From Actinomadura livida (GTDB lineage Bacteria; Actinomycetota; Actinomycetes; Streptosporangiales; Streptosporangiaceae), in contig NZ_BMRO01000011.1 of assembly GCF_014648675.1 (NCBI RefSeq), forward strand, positions 43,478 to 107,477: DNA of 64,000 bases. Direction: 5' to 3'. How positions within the stretch are numbered: the first letter of the stretch is position 1; each line of letters begins with the position of its first letter. Both the position numbers and the translations under genes were made by a program. Positions 7,948 to 16,898 of this stretch are shown piece after piece. The notes under the pieces were generated by a model that worked only from the letters and a program-made list of their open reading frames with translations, was not told the origin of the DNA and ran no database searches.

Positions 7948-9242
7948 GGGAGGGCGGCGAGTTTGCGCTGCAGCAGTGCGCGTTCACGCTCGTTGGCGGT
8001 GAGGCCCGCGGCGCGCTCCAGCTCGGCGCGGGCCTCGGCGGTGCGGCCGAGGCGGGCGAGCAGTTCGCCGCGGACGCTGGGCAGGAGGTGCGAGTCCCGC
8101 AGCGCGCCGGACTCCGCCAGCCCGTCCACGATCCGCAGGGCCGCGGCCGGGCCGTCCGCCATGGCGACCGCGACCGCGCGGTTGAGGTCGACCACCGGGG
8201 AGGGGGCGAGCCGGCCGAGCGCCTCGTAGACGAGGACGATGCGCTCCCAGTCCGTCTCCTCGACCGACGGGGCGACGGCGTGGCACTCGGCGATCGCGGC
8301 CTGCAGCCCGTAGGCGCCGAGGCCGCGGCCGGCCTGCTCCGCGCGGGCGAGGGCGGCCCGCCCGCGGCGGATCGCGGCGCGGTCCCAGCGGCGGCGGTCC
8401 TGGTCCTCCAGCAGCACCGGCTCGCCGTCCGGGCCGGTGCGGGCGGGGAACCGCGCCGCGGTCAGCTCCAGCAGCGCCAGCAGCCCGTGGACCTCGGGCT
8501 CGTCCGGCACCAGCCGGGACAGGACGCGGGCGAGCCGCTGCGCCTCGCCCGCGAGGTCGAACCGGATCAGGTCGCCGCCCGAGCTGGCCGTGGACCCCTC
8601 GGTGAAGATGAGGTAGACCGCGCTGAGCACCGAGCCGAGCCGCTCGCGCCGGTCCTCGGCGGGCGGCACCTCGAACGGCACCCGCGCGGCCGCGAGGGTC
8701 TTCTTCGCCCGGGTGATGCGGGCCTGCACGGTGGCGGTCGGGACGAGGCACGCGCGGGCGATCTCGTCGCTGGTCAGGCCGCCGACGACGCGCAGGGTGA
8801 GCGCCACCCGCGCCTCCCGCGACAGCACGGGATGGCAGGAGACGAACATCAGCGCGAGCAGGTCGTCGTCGATCCGGTCCGAATCCCACAGCACGTCCGC
8901 GGCCCCCCCGGCCGGATCGGCGGGGGAGCTCCCCGAGGCGGCGCCGCCCTCGCCCAGGTCGCGGGCGAGGGCGGCGTACCGGTCGTCCAGGGCGGCGCGG
9001 CGCCGGAACGCGTCGATCGCGCGGCGCCGGCCGACGGTGAGCAGCCAGCCCGTCCGGTTGCGGGGTACGCCGTCGCGCGGCCAGGTCACCAGTGCCTCGG
9101 CGAGCGCCTCCTGCGCGAGGTCCTCGGCCAGCGCGAAGTCGCCGGTGTAGCGCGCGAGCGCGCCGACGATCCGCGCGGACTCGATCCGCCAGACGGCGGC
9201 GACGGCCTCACGGCCCGTGTGCTCGCCGGTGTGGTCGCCCAT
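7944..9242 (-). CDS. ECF-type RNA polymerase sigma factor (ECF42-like, DUF6596 C-terminal region)
   Basis: 432 residues. The sigma-2 region (ARIVGALARYTGDFALAEDLAQEAL, then RTGWLLTVGRRRAIDAFRRR) and the sigma-4 region (LTLRVVGGLTSDEIARACLV) are intact. The long C-terminal part, with VYLIFTEGSTASSG and a TPR-like helical repeat region ending in AELERAAGLTANERERALL, is characteristic of the ECF42 group. These sigma factors have no classical anti-sigma factor and are genetically linked to a YciI/DGPF-domain protein, exactly as here (yciI-like gene 15 bases upstream). ATG 9242 has GGGACGG upstream. Confidence 0.9.
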   Translation of the reverse strand: MGDHTGEHTGREAVAAVWRIESARIVGALARYTGDFALAEDLAQEALAEALVTWPRDGVPRNRTGWLLTVGRRRAIDAFRRRAALDDRYAALARDLGEGGAASGSSPADPAGGAADVLWDSDRIDDDLLALMFVSCHPVLSREARVALTLRVVGGLTSDEIARACLVPTATVQARITRAKKTLAAARVPFEVPPAEDRRERLGSVLSAVYLIFTEGSTASSGGDLIRFDLAGEAQRLARVLSRLVPDEPEVHGLLALLELTAARFPARTGPDGEPVLLEDQDRRRWDRAAIRRGRAALARAEQAGRGLGAYGLQAAIAECHAVAPSVEETDWERIVLVYEALGRLAPSPVVDLNRAVAVAMADGPAAALRIVDGLAESGALRDSHLLPSVRGELLARLGRTAEARAELERAAGLTANERERALLQRKLAALP

Positions 9243-9257
9243 GTCGCGCCGTCCCGC

Positions 9258-9677
9258 TCAGAGCTGGCCGGTGGCCTCGCGCCACGCCCGCTCCTTCTTG
9301 ATCCACTCGTTGTCCTGCGGCAGCTCGTCGATCGTGGTGACGCGGCGGATCTCGGTCTTGAAGCCCGGCCCGGTCATCGGCGACCGCTTGGCCCACTCGA
9401 CGGCCTCCTCCTTGGAGGCGACGTTGAGGATGTAGAAGCCGCCGAACAGCTCCTTCGTCTCGCCGTACGGGCCGTCGGTGACGACGGGCGGCTCGGACGA
9501 GTAGTCGACGACCACGCCCTCCTCGGCGTCGTCGAGGCCCTCCGCGGCCAGCAGCACCCCGGCCTGGATCATCTCCTGGTTGTAGCGGCCGATGGTCTCG
9601 ATCATCTGGTCGAAGTCGATCTCGCCCATCCCCGCGAATGCCTCGTCGCTGGCGCGCATGATCAGCATGTACTTCAT
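9258..9677 (-). CDS. YciI / DGPF-domain protein
   Basis: 139 residues. MKYMLIMRASDEA starts a dimeric alpha-beta barrel and VTDGPYGETKELFGGFYIL carries the DGP[FY] motif that names the family. The start at 9677 has AAGGAG 8-9 bases upstream and agrees with the family's usual N-terminus, although the frame is open 190 bases further. Encoded immediately before, and probably cotranscribed with, the ECF42-like sigma factor; in this arrangement the protein is thought to act with, or be a target of, the sigma factor. No enzymatic role is established. Confidence 0.92.
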   Translation of the reverse strand: MKYMLIMRASDEAFAGMGEIDFDQMIETIGRYNQEMIQAGVLLAAEGLDDAEEGVVVDYSSEPPVVTDGPYGETKELFGGFYILNVASKEEAVEWAKRSPMTGPGFKTEIRRVTTIDELPQDNEWIKKERAWREATGQL

Positions 9678-9751
9678 CGTTCGTTCTCCTTGGTCGTCCG
9701 GGCCCCCTCCGGAGCCTTTCACCCCTAGGTCGAACGGGGGGCGACGCCGAT

Positions 9752-9793
9752 CGACACGGCCGCGGAACTTTTTCAAGAACCGCGGCCGTGTCG
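9752..9793 (-). terminator. Strong hairpin terminator after the M36 protease gene
   Basis: CGACACGGCCGCGG (9752-9765) and CCGCGGCCGTGTCG (9780-9793) are perfectly complementary over 14 bases with a 14-base loop containing TTTTT. It lies 25 bases past the protease stop codon and separates that gene from the YciI/sigma pair on the same strand. No long U-tract follows. Confidence 0.75.
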
Positions 9794-9817
9794 TCTGACC
9801 AGGGAAGACGCCGCGGG

Positions 9818-12715
9818 CTACCGGGCGAACGCCTGGAGCTCGGCGGCGCGGACGAGACCGGCCCACCGGGCGGCGGTGCCGCAGTCGGTGGCGGAACGCG
9901 GGTCGTTGTCCTGCTCACCCGCGTACGCCGGGGCGCCGGTGCACTGGCTGGAGACGACCTGCAGCCGCAGGTGCGTCGCCTTGACGTCCCTCAGGTCGAA
10001 CGACCGGAGGTTGACGTCGGGTGCCGTGGGCCGCGGCCGGTCGGCGGGGAACGCGTCGGACGGGCTGGTGTAGACGGTGCGGTACGACCCGTCCTCCGCG
10101 CAGTCCGCCCGGGTGGAGTCGCAAGCCAGGAGCCGGAAAGCCCGCAGCGCCGTGAACCGGTTCTGGGCGGTGTTCGCGCCCTCCGGGTCGCTCGCCACGG
10201 TCGGCCGCAGCATCGCGCTGACCTGGATCCGGTCGACCTTGACCGGGCGGTCGCCCGCCAGGTCGACGGTCACCTGCCGGTCGGCGACCGGGGCCTCGAC
10301 CGACTGCCAGTTGGTCGCCTCGGTCTCGTCCAGCAGCGCGCCCTGGGACTGCCCGTCGCCGGCGGCGGTCGCGCCGTTGGCGCTCGCGGCGAGGTTGCGG
10401 TGCATCGTCACCGGCAGGGACTTCTGCCCGGCGCCGATCGTCGCGGTGAACTTCTTGTGCCCGAAGCCGGCGCCCACCGCGACGAAGGAGTAGCGGCCGG
10501 GCGCGATCGCGAACGTGGCGCCGAGCGGCGTCGCCGGGTCGGTGTCGGCCACCGGGACGGCGCGGGCCTCGTAGTCGCCCACGTAGAGCCGGACCGCCCC
10601 GTCCTCGGCGTCACCGCGCGGCTTGAGCGTGACGCTGGCGTTGCGCGACATCGGGGACGCGAAGCTCGGCACCGGGTCCGCGTCGGCCGGGCCCGCGCTG
10701 GACGCCGCCTCTCCCAGGCCGTGCCGGGCGAAGACCTTCCACATCAGCTCGTGGTTCTTCCCGCCGAACCGGATGGTGTCGGCGGCGAGCAGCGCGTCGC
10801 GGTGGTCGACGTAGCTGACCGCTCCGCTGGCCATCAGCAGCAGCGCGTCGAAGGACAGCTGCGCCCACCGCCGGTTGCCCGGGCACTTGGCGGCGTCGAC
10901 CTTGCCGTCGGCGCACTTGCGCTGCAGCGCGGCGCTGCCGTCGCCGTACCGCCGGACGAACGCCTCGCGGAGGTCGAACTGGGTGGCGGTCCAGATCTCG
11001 CCGTCCGCGTGGACCTGCGTCCCGACGAGGTCGTAGCCGATGTCGCTGTAGTTGAGCGGGCTGCGGCTCATGTCGTAGTTGCGGATCCCGGCGCGCGGCT
11101 CCCCGGTGACGTAGGCGCCGATGACGTACGGCGTCCGGCCGGGCGGGCGGAACCCGTACTCGCTGAGGTACTCCATGGCGAGCAGGTCGGAGGTGCTCTC
11201 GTTCATCGCCCCGGCCTGCGGGCCGCTCCACCCGGCGTCCGGGCCGGCGACCATGCGGCCGGAGATGGCGTGCGAGTACTCGTGCCCGATGACGGTCATG
11301 TCGAAATCGCCGTCCACGCACGGCGGGTAGAACGCGCCCGCGATCGGCTGCCACAGGTACATGTTGGTGATCGGGGCGATGCCGTCGGGGAACGTGATCT
11401 GGTTCGCGTTGTCGCGGATGCTGGGGAACCGCGCCCCGGCCTGCGCGTTGCCCTGCTCGGGGTCGCCGCCGAGGCCGCCGCGGTCGCCGTTGTCGACCTG
11501 CATGTTCCACGCCGACTCGGTGAAGCCGAGGCGGTAGGACCAGTCGTGCATGCGGTTGTGCTGGACGAAGAGGTTGGAGATGGCCGCTTCGAGGTCGGCC
11601 TCCTGCGGGCTGTCCAGCGTCGCCGGGTCGCACTTGCTCCTGTACCACTGGTTGCCCCAGCGGTAGGTGTACGCGCGGTCCGGTCGGGGGGCGTTGGTGC
11701 GGGTCCCGACGGTGAAGGGGTCGTCGCTCGCGCGGTTGTCGTACGAGCGGGCCGCGTTCCCCAGGCTGGTGTGGGTCGACTCTCCGGTCGCCGGGTCGAC
11801 GTCCCAGGCGTTCCCGTTCGAGGGGTCGCCGCCGACGACGAAGCTGCACCCGCGGGCGGGCGTGTAGCACCACGTCCGCCGGGTGTCGCGCGACGAGTAG
11901 TCGCCGGGCGGCGTGGCCGGGAACACCGACCAGCGCGGGTCGTCGCTGTCGTGGTCGACGAGGTTCTCCCGCACCAGCACCGCGCCGGACCGGGCGTCGA
12001 CGTGGGACGTGACGGCCTTCGGCTCCGCGTCCGACGTGTCCATGAGCGTGACCTGGTAGGCGCTGCGGACGCCGTCGGCGGTGGGCACCGCGACGAGCCG
12101 GACCCGGCGGGTGGCGCCGTCCGACACCGTGATGCCCGCGTCGCGGGCCGCCGCCGCCACCGCGTCCTCCTCGGAGAGCGTGGCGGCCGGCGGGGCGCCG
12201 CCGTCGCGGGACAGGGACGAGGTGACCGAGACGACCTCGTCGCCGCGCACGCCGACGGCCACCAGCCCGTCGTGGCCGGCGGGCAGCTCGCCGAAGCGCT
12301 GGCGCAGCAGCACGGCGGCGCCGTCGCCGATCGGGTTGACCGTGACCTTCTCCAGCGCGGTGACGGCCGGCGCGTCCAGGCCGAAGAGGTCCCGGTTGCC
12401 GGCCAGGTAGGCGCGCGCAACCTTCTCCGGCCCGCCCGGGAGGCCGTCGGCCAGGGCGCCCGTGCCGGTCACCGAGGCGGGGGTGCCGAACCTGTTCCAC
12501 CGGACCGTCACGTCGCGGGCGGCGCTCTTCTGCCGGGCGGTGGGGGCGAGCGCGCCGCCGCGCGCGTCCTTGTCGGGCAGCTCCACGTGCTCGCCGGGCG
12601 GTTCCGGCCGGGGAGCCGAGCGTTCGGCCTGGGCGGGGGTCGCGAGCCCGATGGTCAGGAGAGTTCCAGTGACCGCCACGGCTGTCGCGGCGGTCCAGCG
12701 GGTCCTGGGCACCAT
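9818..12715 (-). CDS. Secreted M36-type (fungalysin-like) zinc metalloprotease
   Basis: 965 residues. A Sec signal (MVPRTRWTAATAVAVTGTLL ... PAQA) precedes an FTP-like propeptide (about 65-250; RNRDLFGLDAP-type region, GHDGLVAVGVRGDEVVSV). The catalytic domain has the zinc-binding HEYSH near residue 475 and the third-ligand helix NESTSDLLAMEY about 30 residues later, as in fungalysins. The last ~250 residues hold a short beta domain and a discoidin-like region (LDETEATNWQSVEAPVADRQ) probably binding polysaccharide or cell surface. AGGAGG precedes the ATG. Transcribed alone; a strong hairpin follows. Likely role: extracellular protein digestion. Confidence 0.92.
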   Translation of the reverse strand: MVPRTRWTAATAVAVTGTLLTIGLATPAQAERSAPRPEPPGEHVELPDKDARGGALAPTARQKSAARDVTVRWNRFGTPASVTGTGALADGLPGGPEKVARAYLAGNRDLFGLDAPAVTALEKVTVNPIGDGAAVLLRQRFGELPAGHDGLVAVGVRGDEVVSVTSSLSRDGGAPPAATLSEEDAVAAAARDAGITVSDGATRRVRLVAVPTADGVRSAYQVTLMDTSDAEPKAVTSHVDARSGAVLVRENLVDHDSDDPRWSVFPATPPGDYSSRDTRRTWCYTPARGCSFVVGGDPSNGNAWDVDPATGESTHTSLGNAARSYDNRASDDPFTVGTRTNAPRPDRAYTYRWGNQWYRSKCDPATLDSPQEADLEAAISNLFVQHNRMHDWSYRLGFTESAWNMQVDNGDRGGLGGDPEQGNAQAGARFPSIRDNANQITFPDGIAPITNMYLWQPIAGAFYPPCVDGDFDMTVIGHEYSHAISGRMVAGPDAGWSGPQAGAMNESTSDLLAMEYLSEYGFRPPGRTPYVIGAYVTGEPRAGIRNYDMSRSPLNYSDIGYDLVGTQVHADGEIWTATQFDLREAFVRRYGDGSAALQRKCADGKVDAAKCPGNRRWAQLSFDALLLMASGAVSYVDHRDALLAADTIRFGGKNHELMWKVFARHGLGEAASSAGPADADPVPSFASPMSRNASVTLKPRGDAEDGAVRLYVGDYEARAVPVADTDPATPLGATFAIAPGRYSFVAVGAGFGHKKFTATIGAGQKSLPVTMHRNLAASANGATAAGDGQSQGALLDETEATNWQSVEAPVADRQVTVDLAGDRPVKVDRIQVSAMLRPTVASDPEGANTAQNRFTALRAFRLLACDSTRADCAEDGSYRTVYTSPSDAFPADRPRPTAPDVNLRSFDLRDVKATHLRLQVVSSQCTGAPAYAGEQDNDPRSATDCGTAARWAGLVRAAELQAFAR

Positions 12716-13285
12716 TGCCTCCTGGGGGACGGGCGGATGGCCCGTGGAGGGTCGGCCGGTCGATCATCCGGTCGTTGAAGAGACAAGCAGTGCCCCGTAC
12801 CCCCAACTATGGCGAATTGGCACATCAACCCCATATAGCCGAAAGTCGGTGTTCGCCCTTGACAGCGGCTGTTTCGCATGGTTGCCGAGTACAGCGGGAC
12901 GAAAGCGCGCGATTCGCGCATGGCCCCCGGAGGCCCGGTGGAAGGAACCGGCCAGGTCCCGCGGGTGCGGGTCGGCCGGTGGAGGTCAATGGCGACCGGA
13001 TCGTGATCACGTGGCTACACGGTGCACATAACCCTTACGGTTCGGTGAGGCCGTGCAGGTCGGCAGACATAGAACGTGTTCTTATGCCCGTCGCGGTAAG
13101 CAAGTTGTTCCTTGCGGGCGGTGATCGTCGGGATAACCATGGCGCTGAGCGCTGAGAATCTCACGATTCGGAAGGTGGTGTATGGGCGGCTGTTGCGCAG
13201 TGCCCCCGACCTCGGAATGCTCGTGATCGCCCGCACCTGATCGACTTCTCCTGCACCGTACGGCCGACCCGTGAAAGCGGACATC
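12716..13285. other. 570-bp intergenic region without a convincing gene
   Basis: Less GC-rich than its surroundings around 12790-12850 and 13020-13160, so it probably holds the divergent promoters of the M36 protease and the acyl-CoA dehydrogenase genes. It contains a perfect CGTGATCACG palindrome near 13003-13012. A 33-codon open frame (13139-13240, ATG to TGA) has no clear ribosome-binding site and no recognisable motif. Confidence 0.5.
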
Positions 13286-14788
13286 ATGACGGATGATTTG
13301 CTGTCCCTGTCGACGGACGAGTTCATCGCCGGGATCGACGCGGTCGCGTCGAAATTCGATTCGGCGGCCTATCCGCAGCAATACCTTCCCGCCGAGGACT
13401 GGGCGCTCCTGGTCAGGGCCGGAGTCCTGCTCCCGACCCTGCCCTCGCGGTACGGCGGCCGCGACAGCCACGTCGAGATGTGCCGGGCCGTGGAGACCGC
13501 GGCCGAGTGGAACCTGGCGCTCGGCGTGTACGTGATCGTCAACACCGCGCTCGCGCTCCTGCCGGTCGTGAAATGGGCCGGCGAAGAGGCCCAGGAGGAG
13601 ATGCTGCCGCTGTTCAGCGGCGGCGATCCGCTGCGGGCGGGCCTCGCCGCCACCGAACCGGGCGCCGGGTCGGCCCTGTCCGCCATGACGACGGCCTTCG
13701 AGGAGGTCGACGGCGGCTACCGGATCCGCGGCCGCAAGCACTGGCAGGCGCTCAGCTCCTCCGCGCACTGGTGGCTGGTCGTCGCGAAGCACGAGCACCG
13801 CCGCGAGTACGGCTACTTCATCGTCCGGCGCGACGAGGGGTTCCGCACCGTCCAGCTCTACGACGCGCTCGGCCTGAAGCTGCTCGACTACGGGGTCAAC
13901 GACATCGACGTGACCGTGCCGCGGCACCGGCGGATCAACGCCGAGGAACGGGGCGTGGACTCGGTCGACCTGTTCCTGGCCTCGCGGTCGCTGCTGGCGG
14001 CGGCGGGGGCCGGGTTCCTGCGGCGCATCAGCCGGGAGGCGCACGCGTACGCGGACGGCCGCCGGATCGGGCGGAAACGGCAGTCCAGGATCGGCTTCGT
14101 CCGCTACCGGCTCGCCGCCATCGACGCGTCCGCCACCATCTGCGAGGCGTTCAGCCACTACCTGCAGACGGAGCTGGACTTCAAGGGCGACATGACCCCG
14201 GCGTTCCCGGCCGTCCAGGCCCTCAAGACCGTCGCCACGGAGCGGATCGTCCGTGCGGCGCAGAACTACCAGCAGCTGACCGGCGGTGAAGGGTACCGCT
14301 GCGGGTCGCCCACCAACATCGCCGGCCAGGCGTTCCTCGATTCTCGGGTCTTCACCGTCTTCGACGGCAACAACGACATGCTCAGCCAGCAGCTCGCCGC
14401 GCACTGCCTGACCCGGCGGGGCGGCCTGCCGCTCAGCGAGTTCCTGGCCGGCTGGCCGCTGACGGCGCCCGCCGTCGACACGCTCAAGACGGACCTGAGC
14501 TTCCTCGACCGGCCCCTGGACCAGTCGCACCAGGTCCTGGCGGGCCGCGCCATCGGCTACCTCTTCGCGGTGACGAGCGTCCTCAAGTGGGCCGAGGAGA
14601 CAGGTGCCGACCCCGGGCGGCTCTGGCCCGCCGTCGAGTTCCTCCGGCACGACATCACCGGCGTCGCCGCCGAGTTCCGGCTGATGGCCAGCGGGATAGT
14701 CGGAGACGAGGACCCGGCGGAGCCGGTCGGCGCCGGCGCCGGGCGGCCGTTCCCGTTCGCCGGTTCCGACCTGACCGGGACGGGGTGA
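13286..14788 (+). CDS. Acyl-CoA dehydrogenase family protein
   Basis: 500 residues from ATG 13286 (an in-frame GTG at 13271 is possible). The middle domain has the FAD/substrate signature AATEPGAGSALSAM and the following strand RIRGRKHWQALSS; the C-terminal four-helix domain has YQQLTGGEGYR and the FDGNNDMLSQQ segment that corresponds to the FxGTNEI motif. The catalytic carboxylate cannot be placed with confidence. It is longer than simple short-chain acyl-CoA dehydrogenases (about 380) because of a C-terminal helical extension (430-500). No fatty-acid oxidation or CoA-ligase partner lies nearby, so its substrate is unknown; some such homologues act in secondary metabolism. Confidence 0.85.
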   Translation: MTDDLLSLSTDEFIAGIDAVASKFDSAAYPQQYLPAEDWALLVRAGVLLPTLPSRYGGRDSHVEMCRAVETAAEWNLALGVYVIVNTALALLPVVKWAGEEAQEEMLPLFSGGDPLRAGLAATEPGAGSALSAMTTAFEEVDGGYRIRGRKHWQALSSSAHWWLVVAKHEHRREYGYFIVRRDEGFRTVQLYDALGLKLLDYGVNDIDVTVPRHRRINAEERGVDSVDLFLASRSLLAAAGAGFLRRISREAHAYADGRRIGRKRQSRIGFVRYRLAAIDASATICEAFSHYLQTELDFKGDMTPAFPAVQALKTVATERIVRAAQNYQQLTGGEGYRCGSPTNIAGQAFLDSRVFTVFDGNNDMLSQQLAAHCLTRRGGLPLSEFLAGWPLTAPAVDTLKTDLSFLDRPLDQSHQVLAGRAIGYLFAVTSVLKWAEETGADPGRLWPAVEFLRHDITGVAAEFRLMASGIVGDEDPAEPVGAGAGRPFPFAGSDLTGTG

Positions 14789-14830
14789 GGCCCCGCCCGC
14801 TCCGCCCGCCGCTGCCCGATGCCCGGCCGG

Positions 14831-15415
14831 TCAGTCCGGCAGGCCCTCGCGGAGGTCGATCCGGGCGGCCAGGTCGGCCGCCTTCCGCTTCATGAGGTCC
14901 AGGCCGGCCTTGCCCCACGGGCGCGGTTCGCTGTCCACGACGCAGACCGTGCCGAGAACGGTGCCCGTGCGGTCCGTCAGCGGAGCGCCCGCGTAGCTGC
15001 GGACCATGAGCTTGTCGACGATGGGGTTCCCGGCGAACCGCGGGTAGTCGAGGACGTCGTCCAGGATCAGTGCCTTGCGCCGGACGACGACGTGCGGGCA
15101 GTAGCCGGCGTTGAGGGGGATCCGCAAGTCCAGGATCCCCTCGACGAGGTCGGCGGCGGCGGGCGGCGTGAAGACGCCGGACACGAACTGGTCCTCGCCG
15201 ATGAGGTTCACGAAGGCCACCGGCGTGGTCGCGAGGCCGGTGAGCTGCTGTGCCTCCAGCGCCAGCTCGTGGGCGAACCTGTCGAACTCGCTCTCCCGCT
15301 TCTGCCCCAGCCCGAGTTCGCGCAGCCGCGCCGCCCGCTTGGGCGCCTCGTGGTCGGGCGGCAGCAAGGGCCGGTCGAACAGTTCCGGCGCCTGGTCGCT
15401 GAACTGGTGTGTCAC
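14831..15415 (-). CDS. GAF-domain protein
   Basis: 194 residues. After a charged N-terminal helix, residues 45-175 follow the GAF pattern: TPVAFVNLIGEDQFVSG, NAGYCPHVVVRRKALILDDV and a C-terminal block YAGAPLTDRTGTVLGTVCVVD. Such stand-alone GAF proteins bind small molecules or chromophores and often act beside kinases. The GTG start has GGAGGTCTCCC directly upstream. It is 79 bases downstream of the cvnD-like GTPase, and GAF or cytochrome genes often follow conservons, so it may be an additional cvn component. Ligand unknown. Confidence 0.85.
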   Translation of the reverse strand: MTHQFSDQAPELFDRPLLPPDHEAPKRAARLRELGLGQKRESEFDRFAHELALEAQQLTGLATTPVAFVNLIGEDQFVSGVFTPPAAADLVEGILDLRIPLNAGYCPHVVVRRKALILDDVLDYPRFAGNPIVDKLMVRSYAGAPLTDRTGTVLGTVCVVDSEPRPWGKAGLDLMKRKAADLAARIDLREGLPD

Positions 15416-15494
15416 GGGAGACCTCCGGGGTGTGGGCGGGTGTGCGGTGGCGGACGGACAGCGGGGCCGGGGTCCGGGACCCCGGCCCGCCGCG

Positions 15495-16076
15495 TCAGAC
15501 GGGGGCGGGCGGGGCGGTGGAGAGAAGGTGCAGGATCAGCGAGCGCAGCGCCGCGATCGCCGAGGCGCGGTCGCGCGCGTCGCAGAGCACGATCGGCACG
15601 TGCGGGTGGAGTTCGAGGGCGGCGCGCACCTCGTCCGGGGAGTAGTGGAACGAACCGTCGAACTCGTTCACCGCGACCAGGAACCGGAGGCCCCGGTTCT
15701 CGAAGAAGTCGACGGCCTCGAAGCAGTCCTCCAGGCGGCGGGTGTCGGCGAGCACGACGGCGCCGAGGGCCCCGGCGGCCAACTCGTCCCACAGGAACCA
15801 GAAGCGCCGCTGCCCGGGGGTGCCGAACAGGTAGAGCACGATCCCGTGCTGCTCGATCGTGATCCTGCCGAAGTCGAGCGCGACGGTGGTGGTCGTCTTC
15901 CCCTCCACCCCGCCGAGATCGTCGATGCCGACGCTCTCCGAGGTGATGAGCTCCTCGGTGCTCAGCGGCTCGATCTCGCTCGCCGCGCCGACGAACGTCG
16001 TCTTCCCGACGCCGAAACCGCCCGCCACCAGGATCTTCACCTGGGTCGGGAGCCCCTCAGACTCGTTGTAGGCCAT
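15495..16076 (-). CDS. cvnD: CvnD-like small GTPase of a conservon
   Basis: 193 residues. P-loop GGFGVGKTTFVGA, switch residues TTTTVALDFG, LFGTPGQRRFWFLW (DxxG-equivalent GTPGQ) and VAVNEFDG (NKxD-equivalent) are all visible. This matches the MglA/Ras-like GTPases of actinomycete cvn operons, which signal at the membrane together with CvnA-C. Overlaps the DUF742 gene by 20 bases, so translation is coupled. Not membrane-spanning. Confidence 0.93.
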   Translation of the reverse strand: MAYNESEGLPTQVKILVAGGFGVGKTTFVGAASEIEPLSTEELITSESVGIDDLGGVEGKTTTTVALDFGRITIEQHGIVLYLFGTPGQRRFWFLWDELAAGALGAVVLADTRRLEDCFEAVDFFENRGLRFLVAVNEFDGSFHYSPDEVRAALELHPHVPIVLCDARDRASAIAALRSLILHLLSTAPPAPV

Positions 16077-16437
16077 CGAGCAGTGCCTCCAGAAGGGCTC
16101 GGTCGGTGGGGTCGGCCGCGATCCGCGCCTCCTGCACGGCCATCACGCCGCGTTCCACCAGATCGGAGAGCAGGACTTTGGTGACCGCCGTGGGGAGCCG
16201 CAGGTGGGCCGCGACCTCGGCGACCGACGTCGGCGTCCGGCACAGTTCGAGGGCCCTGGTGTACTCGACGTCCAGCGCGGGGGAGAGCCGGACGGACACC
16301 ATCAGGGTCAGCATGTCCAGTTCGACGGTCGGGTGGGTGCGCCCGGCGGTCACCGTGTAGGGGCGCACGAGCCGGCCGGCGTCGTCGTCGAGCCAGACCT
16401 CGTCGTCCTCGGGCCGTACCTCGTCTCCGGACGTCAT
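16057..16437 (-). CDS. cvnC: DUF742 protein (CvnC-like)
   Basis: 126 residues. RLVRPYTVTAGRTHP and the winged-helix-like AEVAAHLRLPTAVTKVLLSD segment are the DUF742 signature. ATG at 16435-16437 overlaps the stop of the roadblock gene (ATGA), and its 3' end overlaps the GTPase gene. Presumed adaptor in the cvn signalling complex; biochemical function is not established. Confidence 0.93.
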   Translation of the reverse strand: MTSGDEVRPEDDEVWLDDDAGRLVRPYTVTAGRTHPTVELDMLTLMVSVRLSPALDVEYTRALELCRTPTSVAEVAAHLRLPTAVTKVLLSDLVERGVMAVQEARIAADPTDRALLEALLDGLQRV

Positions 16438-16868
16438 ATCGGCCGGTCTCGCTCGATCGCCGTGGCCGCCGGCCGGACCGCGGTGTGCAGGAACGGCCGG
16501 ACGGACCTGATGAGCCGGGCCATCTCGAAACCGACCACGGCGGGGTCGGCGTCCGCGCCCGCCAGCACCGCGAGCACGGAATTGTAACCGGCCCAGGAGA
16601 TGAACAGCTGGCTGGATCTGAGCTCCGCCACCACCTGCCGCACCTCGTTGCTGTCGTCGAATTTCGCTCCGGTGCTGCGCGCTATGGAGAACAGCCCGGA
16701 AGCGAGCGCGGAAAGCTGCTCCGCGCTCGTGCGGTCGAATCCGTGGGCGGCTTTCAGCATGCCGTCCGCGGAGAGCAGCACGCTGCCGCGTATGACCGGA
16801 ACCTCTTCGCCCAGCCCCCGCAACAGCCAAGCAAGATCTTGAGCCTGGTTCGGGGCGACACCGCTCAA
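16434..16868 (-). CDS. cvnB: Roadblock/LC7-domain protein (CvnB-like)
   Basis: 144 residues. DLAWLLRGLGEEVPVIRGSV and LLSADGMLKAAHGFDRTSAE form the roadblock/LC7 fold, which in MglB-type proteins binds and regulates the cognate small GTPase. TTG at 16866-16868 is the start, supported by AAGGAG 8 bases before it. Sits 30 bases after the cvnA gene and overlaps cvnC by four bases. Confidence 0.93.
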   Translation of the reverse strand: MSGVAPNQAQDLAWLLRGLGEEVPVIRGSVLLSADGMLKAAHGFDRTSAEQLSALASGLFSIARSTGAKFDDSNEVRQVVAELRSSQLFISWAGYNSVLAVLAGADADPAVVGFEMARLIRSVRPFLHTAVRPAATAIERDRPI

Positions 16869-16898
16869 TGGACGCTCCTTATCATGAGTCCTGCCTCG

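Noticed and set aside
13003..13012. CGTGATCACG palindrome as a DnaA or origin element
   Set aside because: Isolated copy, no DnaA-box cluster and no dnaA/dnaN genes nearby.
13139..13240. A 33-codon open frame between the M36 protease and the acyl-CoA dehydrogenase
   Set aside because: No convincing ribosome-binding site, no recognisable motif, and a length that chance allows.
13286..14788. Acyl-CoA dehydrogenase and GAF gene as part of a biosynthetic cluster
   Set aside because: No synthase, carrier-protein or tailoring genes nearby; neighbours are a protease and a cvn operon.
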